From assembly GCA_022705125.1 (NCBI GenBank), contig JAKJFB010000164.1, positions 1 to 6,620 on the forward strand: a stretch of 6,620 nucleotides of DNA, written 5' to 3'. The stretch comes from Pseudomonadota bacterium (GTDB lineage Bacteria; Pseudomonadota; Gammaproteobacteria; Pseudomonadales; UBA5518). The notes beneath the pieces are model-generated. The model was not told the DNA's origin. It worked only from the letters and a program-made list of their open reading frames with translations, and did no database searches. Numbering within the stretch: the stretch's first letter is position 1; the number at the start of each line of letters is the position of its first letter. This document shows positions 1 through 6,620 of the stretch, in pieces. A program made the position numbers and the translations under genes.

Positions 1-2226
<2,226 letters not shown>

Positions 2227-2227
2227 A

Positions 2228-4288
2228 GTGACGATGGCCGCGGGCACTGACGGGTTCTCCGCGGCGCTCGCGACGGCGTTGGCGGCCGTGCGCGCGCTGG
2301 AGCCCGGGGCCGATGCGCTGCCCGCGCTCGCCGCGCTCACCGCGGCGCTGCGTCCGCGCAACTCGCGCGAGGCGGCATCGCGCGTGCGCTGGCTGGAACT
2401 GCTGCGGCAACTGGAGCAGGAGCCGGCAACGCAGCTCGCCCTGCGCGAGGCGCTGCTGGGTTTCTTCGCCGCGCGGCGCCAGGTGGCATTCTTCAGCGAT
2501 TCGGGCCTGCTCCCCAACAGCGGGTTCTTCAGCGAGGCCGCGCGGATCCTCGGGCACAAGCTGCTGCCCGAGCCGCGCGACCGCGACGATCTTCGCTCCG
2601 GCATTCGCGAGCTGTTTCCCACGGCCCGCGATGCCGCGTGGATCGGCACGATCAGCGACGACGAGCGGCATGCCTTCTGGCGGCTGCTGCGCCTCAGCGG
2701 CTCGGAGAACGCCAACGCGCTGCAGCAGTTCATTGCCCAGCTGCTGGATGCGGCGCTGGTGCTGTCGCATCGCATCTGCGGCATGGGCCTCGAGCCGGAG
2801 CTCGCGCGGGTGTGTCCGCGGCTGCTCGAGCCCGGGGTGGAGTCGCCCTTCATCGCGCTCAACGCGGAGCTGCTCGGCGTGGTGGAGGGTATTCGCAACA
2901 CCCTGCTCGGCGACGAGGAGCGCGATCACGGCGGGCATGTCTTCGTGCTGCTGGAGCAGTGCGCCGAGGTGGTGCAGCGTGCGCGCCAGGCGTCGGCGAC
3001 CTTCGGCACCAGCATGCGCCTGTCGTTCATCCTCGTGCGGCTCACGCAGCACCTGGAGCGCCTGCGGCTGCTGCTGGAAGTGCTCACGCTGCAGACGCGT
3101 CCCGATGCGCCGGCGGCGCTGAGCGCGAGCCTGGGCGACTTTCTCCACGCCGCGCTCGCCGGCGAGCTGCGGCGCAACAGCCTGCGCCGTCACGCCGCGC
3201 AACTGCTCGGGCTGGTGGCGCTGCGCATCACGGGCAACGCCGCGCGCACGGGGGAACACTACATCGCGACCGATCGCGCCGACTGGATCGCGATGTGGCG
3301 CCGCGCCGGCGGTGCCGGCCTGCTGATCGCGCTGCTCGCGCTGCTGAAGATCCTGGCCAGCACCCTGCACCTGCCACCCGTCACGCAGGCGTGGCTGAAC
3401 GCCGGCATCTACGCGGGCGGCTTCGCGCTGATCCACATGCTGCACTTCGTGATCGCCACCAAGCAGCCGTCAATGACGGCCGCCACGCTCGCGGCGGCCA
3501 TCAGCCAGGCCGGCGGGCGGCTGCGCGACACCGAGCGCATCGTCGACCTGCTGGCCGCGACGCTGCGCAGCCAGCTCGCCGCGATCGCCGGCAACGTGCT
3601 GGTGGCGCTGCCCGTGGCGGTGCTGGTGGGATTGGCGCTGGCGCAACAGGCGCCGCCACCGGTGTCCGCGGCCAAGGCGACGCGCCTGCTCGCCGAGCTC
3701 GATGCGGTGCGCAGCCCGCTGGTGGCGCATGCCGCGATCGCGGGCATCTGGCTGTTCCTGACCGGGCTGGTCTCGGGCCACCTCGACAACCGCGCGGCCT
3801 CGATGCGGCTCGAGGAGCGCATCGCGCAGCTGCGCTGGCTCGGTGCCGTGCTCGGCGGGCGGCGCGCCGCGCGCATCGGCCGCTACCTGGCGGAGCATGC
3901 GGGTGGACTCGGCGGCAACCTGTTCTTCGGCCTGATGCTCGGCCTGACGCCCGCGGCGGGCCTGCTGCTAGGCCTGCCGCTCGACATCCGTCACGTGGCG
4001 TTCTCCTCGGCGAACCTCGGCTACGCGCTTGCCGCCACGGGCTTCGCACCGCCCGAGGGGACGCTCGCGCGCGCCTGCGCCGGCGTGGTGCTGATCGGCT
4101 TCATCAACCTGGCCGTGAGCTTCGGTCTCGCGCTGTGGGTAGCGATGCGCTCGCACGGTATCGGTTTCGCCCGCCTGGCGCCGGTGCTGCCGCGCCTCGC
4201 GGCGCGGCTGCGCAGCGACCCGCGCAGCTTCGTGGTGCCGCCCGTGGGTCCGGCGCCAGCCGGACAGTCGGGTCCCGTGGGTCAGGAT
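2228..4288 (+). CDS. Gcr/SpecificRecomb-family membrane protein, no stop codon at its expected end
   Basis: Member of the family databases call 'site-specific recombinase' (SpecificRecomb, after gonococcal Gcr). Recognised by remembered family blocks: GLEPELARVCPRLLEP near residue 187, TGNAARTGEHYIA near 335, IATKQPSMTAATLAAA near 409, and FFGLMLG...GLPLDIRHVAFSSANLGYAL near 565-600. The N-terminal ~350 residues look soluble and helical. About six hydrophobic segments follow near 358-378, 388-411, 451-474, 502-519, 562-585 and 617-640. I see no serine- or tyrosine-recombinase catalytic motif, so the recombinase name is doubtful; an inner-membrane role is inferred. Start is GTG 2228 or ATG 2234; neither has a clear Shine-Dalgarno, and coupling to the upstream TGA is likely. 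Family-like sequence ends near SFVVPP (about 4240). Beyond that the frame crosses repeats without a stop, so the end given here is only the last codon before mscS sequence begins. The formal frame ends at 6190. Family call good; true C-terminus unknown. Confidence 0.87.
4244..4265 (+). repeat. REP-like copy A with GTGG head
   Basis: Head GTGG (4244-4247), then stem GTCCGGC (4248-4254), loop GCCA (4255-4258) and stem GCCGGAC (4259-4265): seven perfect pairs. Outer bases CCCG (4241-4244) and CGGG (4269-4272) can add four pairs around a 3x3 internal loop. It lies at the point where the Gcr-type protein should end and is read in frame as GPAPAG. Confidence 0.8.
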
Positions 4289-4298
4289 TTATCCGGAC
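4277..4298 (+). repeat. REP-like copy B (degenerate), carries the mscS stop in its loop
   Basis: Head GTGG (4277-4280), stem GTCAGGA (4281-4287), loop TTTA (4288-4291), stem TCCGGAC (4292-4298). It matches copy D at 14 of 18 positions. Six of seven pairs are intact; one A-G mismatch is present. The innermost pair is A-T instead of C-G, a paired change that keeps the stem. The minus-strand TAA stop of the mscS-type gene is the complement of TTA at 4289-4291 in this loop. Confidence 0.65.
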
Positions 4299-5968
4299 AA
4301 TTGTCCGACTGGAGTCGGACCTGCGGGTTCGGGTGCGGCAGGCGCCAGGTGCCACTGCTCGCGCGGCACCAGCTTCGGCACCTCGGGATCGCCCTCGTAG
4401 GCCGGCGTCATGATCTGCACGCCGTACTCGTTGAAGACGTCGAGGATGTTCCTGTGCAGCGCGGAGTACAGCAGACCGATCTGCGTTGCGTCCCGCGTGG
4501 TCGCATTGATCTCGTAGACGACGCAGAAGTCGCCCAGCGACTTCTGCAGCACGAAGGGGCGCGGTTCGCGCTCGAGCCCGGCGGTTCGCTCGGCCGCCAG
4601 CAGCAGCATTGCCTCGACCTGGCGCCACGGCGTCTCGTAGCCGATGCCCACCGTGGTGTGCAGGATCAGGCCTTCGCGGCGTGCCAGCGCGCTGTAGTTG
4701 ATGACGGCCTTGCCGAGGATCTCCGAGTTCGGCAACACCACTTCTTCGTTCTTGAACGAGCGCAGGCGCGTCACCAACAGCGAGGTTTCGGTCACGAAGC
4801 CGGTGATCTCGCCCACGGCGATGCGATCGCCCAGGCGGAAGGCGCGACGGTAGGTCATGGTGTAACCGGCGATCACGTTCGAGATCACGGACGAGGAGCC
4901 CAGCGAAAATATCACCCCCAGGAACAGCGACACGCCCTTGAAGGCCTGCGACCCGGAGCCCGGTATGTACGGGTACGCGACCACCACGGCGAAGGCGATC
5001 ACGAGGATGCGCACGATCTTGTAGGTGGGCTGCGCCCACTCGGGGTCGAAGTTCTCGAAGCTGACCGCGCCGGTCTCGATGCCCTGGAACATGAGCTGCA
5101 GTGCCTTCAGCACGAAGCGCACGACCACCACGAGCACCACGATGAAGCCGAGATCGGGGAGCGAAGCCAGCACGGCGCCGCCCATCACCTGCAGCGGCTG
5201 CAGGAAAAGCTGAAACAGTTGATCGGCCAGCGGGGCCGTCCACGGATACAGGCCCAGCACCGTGCTGAGGTGCAGGTAGATCACCGCGAGCACCGACACC
5301 GTGATCGCGGCATTGACCAGGCCGCGCACCGCCAGCCACACCTGGCGCGACTGCACGAGCTGCACCGACTGGATCTTCAGATCCGCTCCGCCGGCGACGA
5401 AGCGCCCGCGCAACCGCGCCAGCGTCCAGCGTCGCAGCCGCAACAGCCCGTACAGCAGCGCGGCGGCCGCCAGTGTCGCCAGCACGACATAGCCGGTGTG
5501 CTGCAGCAGCACGCGCGGGGCGCGCGCGGCGCGGTAGGCCTGCACGGCCTTGCTCATGTCCGACATGACGAGTTCGGCCAGGCGGTCGCGGGGCACGCCC
5601 TCGGCGTCGATGTCGGCGAGCACCATGATGAGCTGCTCACCGGCGAGGATGCGCGACAGCTCGGCATCGGACTCGATGTGCAGGGCGTCGACGGGTATCG
5701 ACTCGTTGTCGGCGAGCCACTTGAGGCGCTCGGCGATCGCGCCGGCGCGCTTGGCAGGCGGCACCAGGGAGGTGCCGCGGACGCGAAACAACACCTCGCC
5801 ATCGAGCATCACCGGCGAGGTCTCGACCTCGAGGGCCAGATGGCGGTCCAGCGCCGCGTCCTCCCTGGTCGCGGCGCTCGCGCCGTGCAGGGGAAGCAGG
5901 GCGAGCAGGCAAAGTCCCGCGATCGCGGCAACGGCGCGCAACGTCGGCTGTCCATTGTTCTTGTTCAT
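4289..5968 (-). CDS. MscS-family mechanosensitive ion channel
   Basis: Inner-membrane tension-gated channel that would release solutes on hypo-osmotic shock. Length is 559 residues, longer than E. coli MscS (286) because of an added periplasmic region and extra helices. Signal peptide at residues 1-32 (hydrophobic AVAAIAGLCLLALLPL, cleavage after ASA), then a periplasmic domain to about 155. Membrane segments lie near 158-175, 211-233, 259-289 and 312-335. The pore-lining TM3-type helix is near 340-370 (FLGVIFSLGSSSVISNVIAG), followed by YRRAFRLGDRI, the beta domain (ITGFVTETSLLVTRLRSFKN, EEVVLPNSEIL) and the cytoplasmic vestibule domain. I chose ATG 5968 over the in-frame start at 6040 because it gives a proper signal peptide and the extra residues look untranslated; no strong Shine-Dalgarno is seen. 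The final residues (about GPTPVGQLSG) and TAA stop are made of repeat sequence. It has no TTA, CTA or TCA codon. It lies 103 nt downstream of glyA in the same direction and may have its own promoter. Confidence 0.94.
   Translation of the reverse strand: MNKNNGQPTLRAVAAIAGLCLLALLPLHGASAATREDAALDRHLALEVETSPVMLDGEVLFRVRGTSLVPPAKRAGAIAERLKWLADNESIPVDALHIESDAELSRILAGEQLIMVLADIDAEGVPRDRLAELVMSDMSKAVQAYRAARAPRVLLQHTGYVVLATLAAAALLYGLLRLRRWTLARLRGRFVAGGADLKIQSVQLVQSRQVWLAVRGLVNAAITVSVLAVIYLHLSTVLGLYPWTAPLADQLFQLFLQPLQVMGGAVLASLPDLGFIVVLVVVVRFVLKALQLMFQGIETGAVSFENFDPEWAQPTYKIVRILVIAFAVVVAYPYIPGSGSQAFKGVSLFLGVIFSLGSSSVISNVIAGYTMTYRRAFRLGDRIAVGEITGFVTETSLLVTRLRSFKNEEVVLPNSEILGKAVINYSALARREGLILHTTVGIGYETPWRQVEAMLLLAAERTAGLEREPRPFVLQKSLGDFCVVYEINATTRDATQIGLLYSALHRNILDVFNEYGVQIMTPAYEGDPEVPKLVPREQWHLAPAAPEPAGPTPVGQLSG
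4294..4307. repeat. Perfect 14-bp palindrome at the B/C junction
   Basis: CGGACAATTGTCCG is a perfect inverted repeat made from the right arm of copy B, AATT, and the left arm of copy C. It offers an alternative hairpin, with GGAC pairing GTCC, that excludes the B and C hairpins. Its codons coincide on both strands: plus reads S-G-Q-L-S and minus reads G-Q-L-S-G then stop. Confidence 0.7.
4303..4324 (-). repeat. REP-like copy C, inverted, with GCAG head
   Basis: Read on the minus strand: head GCAG (complement of 4321-4324), stem GTCCGAC, loop TCCA, stem GTCGGAC (4303-4320), seven perfect pairs. Compared with copy D, one stem G-C pair has become A-T on both arms, which preserves pairing. It shares CCGCAG upstream of the stem with copy D, making C and D closest relatives. 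It encodes part of the MscS C-terminus (GPTPV). Confidence 0.8.
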
Positions 5969-6002
5969 GGTGGAACGATCCGTTGTGAACGCGACCGGCA
6001 CC

Positions 6003-6011
6003 AGCCTAGCA
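6003..6011 (-). promoter_or_regulatory. Possible extended -10 element for the mscS-type gene
   Basis: The minus strand reads TGCTAGGCT, which fits a TG-n plus -10 hexamer with three of six TATAAT matches (first T, A, last T). It would start transcription near 5995, about 27 nt before ATG 5968. No convincing -35 box is present. This is a weak prediction in a 103-nt gap. Confidence 0.25.
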
Positions 6012-6042
6012 CGCCGCCCCACGCGCAGGAAAAGGGGCACCC

Positions 6043-6064
6043 GCAGGTCCGGCTTCAGCCGGAC
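6043..6064 (+). repeat. REP-like copy D at the 3' end of glyA
   Basis: Head GCAG (6043-6046), stem GTCCGGC (6047-6053), loop TTCA (6054-6057), stem GCCGGAC (6058-6064). Outer CCGCA (6041-6045) pairs with TGCGG (6067-6071), giving 12 pairs in all, and the outer stem abuts the glyA stop codon. On the glyA strand a TTTT run (complement of 6030-6033) lies about 8 nt past the outer stem, too far for a classical intrinsic terminator. It may still stabilise or end the glyA mRNA. It is the best-preserved copy and the reference for the others. Confidence 0.8.
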
Positions 6065-6071
6065 AGTGCGG

Positions 6072-6620
6072 TCAGGCGTAGACGGGGTAACGCTTGCAGA
6101 TGTCGAGGACCTTCGCGCGCACCTCGGCGATCACGCGCTCGCTGCTGCCGTCCTCGAGCGAGGCCAGCACGTCGCACATCCAGTGCGTGAGCTGCACCGT
6201 CTCGTCGATGCCGAAGCCGCGCGTGGTGATCGCGGGCGTGCCCACGCGCAGGCCGCTGGTCACCGCCGGCGGGCGCGGGTCGTTCGGCACGGCGTTCTTG
6301 TTCACCGTGATGTTCGCCTCGCCGAGCGCCGCATCGGCATCGGCGCCGGTGTAGGGCTTGCCGATCAGGTTCACCAGCATCAGGTGGTTGTCGGTGCCGC
6401 CCGAGACGATGTCGATGCCGCGCTCGATGAAGGTGCGCGCCATCGCGCGCGCGTTGTCCACGACCTGCTGCTGGTAGACCTTGAATTCCGGCTCCAGCGC
6501 TTCCTTGAAGCTCACGGCCTTGGCCGCGATCACGTGCATCAGCGGGCCGCCCTGGCCGCCGGGGAACACCGCGGAGTTCAGCTTCTTGGTGATCTCGTCG
6601 TTCTTGCGCGCGATGATCAG
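6072..6620 (-). CDS. glyA: Serine hydroxymethyltransferase, C-terminal part (5' end outside window)
   Basis: Cytoplasmic PLP enzyme that interconverts serine plus tetrahydrofolate with glycine plus 5,10-methylene-tetrahydrofolate, the main source of one-carbon units. The 182 visible residues align from memory along the whole C-terminal part of E. coli GlyA (417 aa): [61 protein letters not shown] and [16 protein letters not shown], ending [13 protein letters not shown] and TGA. The arginine in SGLRVGTPA corresponds to the substrate-carboxylate-binding Arg363 of E. coli. The PLP-binding lysine would lie just beyond the window edge. The frame is open to base 6620, so the GTG at 6569 is internal. 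No damage is visible. In many relatives nrdR follows glyA; here a repeat and an mscS-type gene follow instead. Confidence 0.98.
   Translation of the reverse strand: MIIARKNDEITKKLNSAVFPGGQGGPLMHVIAAKAVSFKEALEPEFKVYQQQVVDNARAMARTFIERGIDIVSGGTDNHLMLVNLIGKPYTGADADAALGEANITVNKNAVPNDPRPPAVTSGLRVGTPAITTRGFGIDETVQLTHWMCDVLASLEDGSSERVIAEVRAKVLDICKRYPVYA

Larger units (their letters stand above)
4241..4328. repeat. REP/BIME-like cluster of three palindromes between convergent genes
   Basis: Three 18-bp imperfect or perfect palindromes lie in 73 bp. Copies A (4248-4265) and B (4281-4298) are tandem with a 33-bp period, and copy C (4303-4320) is inverted. A and B each follow the same 10-bp head, CCCGTGGGTC (4241-4250 and 4274-4283, overlapping the first stem bases). 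C, read on the minus strand, follows CCGCAG. A fourth copy, D, lies after glyA. Mixed tandem/inverted copies in a gene-end position are what BIMEs (mosaic REP clusters) look like. Assignment to a particular REP family, and existence of a RAYT transposase elsewhere in the genome, is inference. The cluster encodes the C-terminal residues of both flanking reading frames and may act as a two-way transcription or mRNA 3'-end barrier. Confidence 0.8.
4289..6190 (+). other. Stop-less continuation of the Gcr-type frame, antisense to mscS and the glyA end
   Basis: The Gcr-type frame stays open from the repeat cluster through the whole opposite-strand mscS gene and stops at TGA 6188-6190, inside antisense glyA. 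The resulting ~633-residue tail is rich in His, Gln, Arg and Asp and has no recognisable domain, as expected for an antisense shadow. The shadow is codon-aligned with mscS, so a stop would require a TTA, CTA or TCA codon in mscS, and there is none. I do not regard this tail as an evolved protein. It is listed because the frame is physically continuous with a real gene and could be translated if the transcript extends this far. Confidence 0.7.

Noticed and set aside
4241..4283. 10-bp direct repeats CCCGTGGGTC as target-site duplications of an inserted element
   Set aside because: The two copies are explained better as the heads and first stem bases of tandem palindromes A and B; there is no transposase or terminal inverted repeat pair outside them.
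2638..4413. 591-residue alternative plus-strand frame over the Gcr-type gene
   Set aside because: Low-complexity Ala/Arg product. I also considered it as the destination of a frameshift, but its stop at 4411-4413 is already about 120 nt inside mscS, so it does not give a natural end.
4104..5339. 411-residue second frame on the minus strand over mscS
   Set aside because: Out of frame with the motif-bearing MscS frame and lacks recognisable domain sequence.
5969..6040. 24-residue upstream extension of the MscS-type protein
   Set aside because: The extension precedes a good signal peptide starting at ATG 5968, carries several arginines, and overlaps the candidate -10 element; better read as leader sequence.
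6030..6064. Classical intrinsic terminator for glyA
   Set aside because: The hairpin is strong, but the only T-run (four bases) begins about 8 nt beyond the outer stem and 13 nt beyond the inner stem, so it does not meet the usual pattern.

Overview
The window is GC-rich, densely coding DNA with a codon bias that strongly favours G or C in third positions. It reads as a chromosomal segment of a high-GC gammaproteobacterium, possibly on the xanthomonad/Steroidobacter/Nevskia side. That is an inference from three things: a GlyA closely resembling the E. coli protein, a Gcr-type 'site-specific recombinase' membrane protein (a beta-/gammaproteobacterial family), and a TonB-dependent receptor of the kind abundant in such bacteria. 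I see no rRNA, tRNA, CRISPR, phage or transposase gene.

Layout. Positions 1-2226 (+) hold most of a TonB-dependent outer-membrane receptor whose N-terminus lies before the window. It is followed after 1 nt (or 7 nt, depending on start) by a Gcr/SpecificRecomb-family polytopic membrane protein from 2228 (+), probably co-transcribed. From the other side come two minus-strand genes: glyA (serine hydroxymethyltransferase, C-terminal 182 residues, 6072-6620) and, 103 nt downstream of it, a signal-peptide-bearing MscS-family mechanosensitive channel (4289-5968). The Gcr-type gene and the mscS-type gene converge.

The unusual part is the convergence point, 4241-4328. It contains three copies of a small palindrome (consensus near GTCCGGCTTCAGCCGGAC: 7-bp stem, 4-nt loop, preceded by a GTGG or GCAG head). 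Two are tandem with a 33-bp period and one is inverted. A fourth copy sits directly after the glyA stop. Paired base changes that keep the stem intact support a REP/BIME-like element. The Gcr-type reading frame has no stop codon where it should end. It runs through the repeats and stays open antisense to the entire mscS gene and into glyA, until 6188-6190. The MscS C-terminus and its stop codon are themselves encoded by the repeats. The likeliest story is that repeat spread at a gene end erased or replaced the natural stop, or that a single base error hides one. In either case, gene calling that disallows long opposite-strand overlaps will lose one of the two real genes.

Functionally this is an envelope-themed neighbourhood (outer-membrane transport, inner-membrane protein of unclear role, osmotic-safety channel) beside a housekeeping one-carbon gene. 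I see no evidence of a defence or biosynthetic system.
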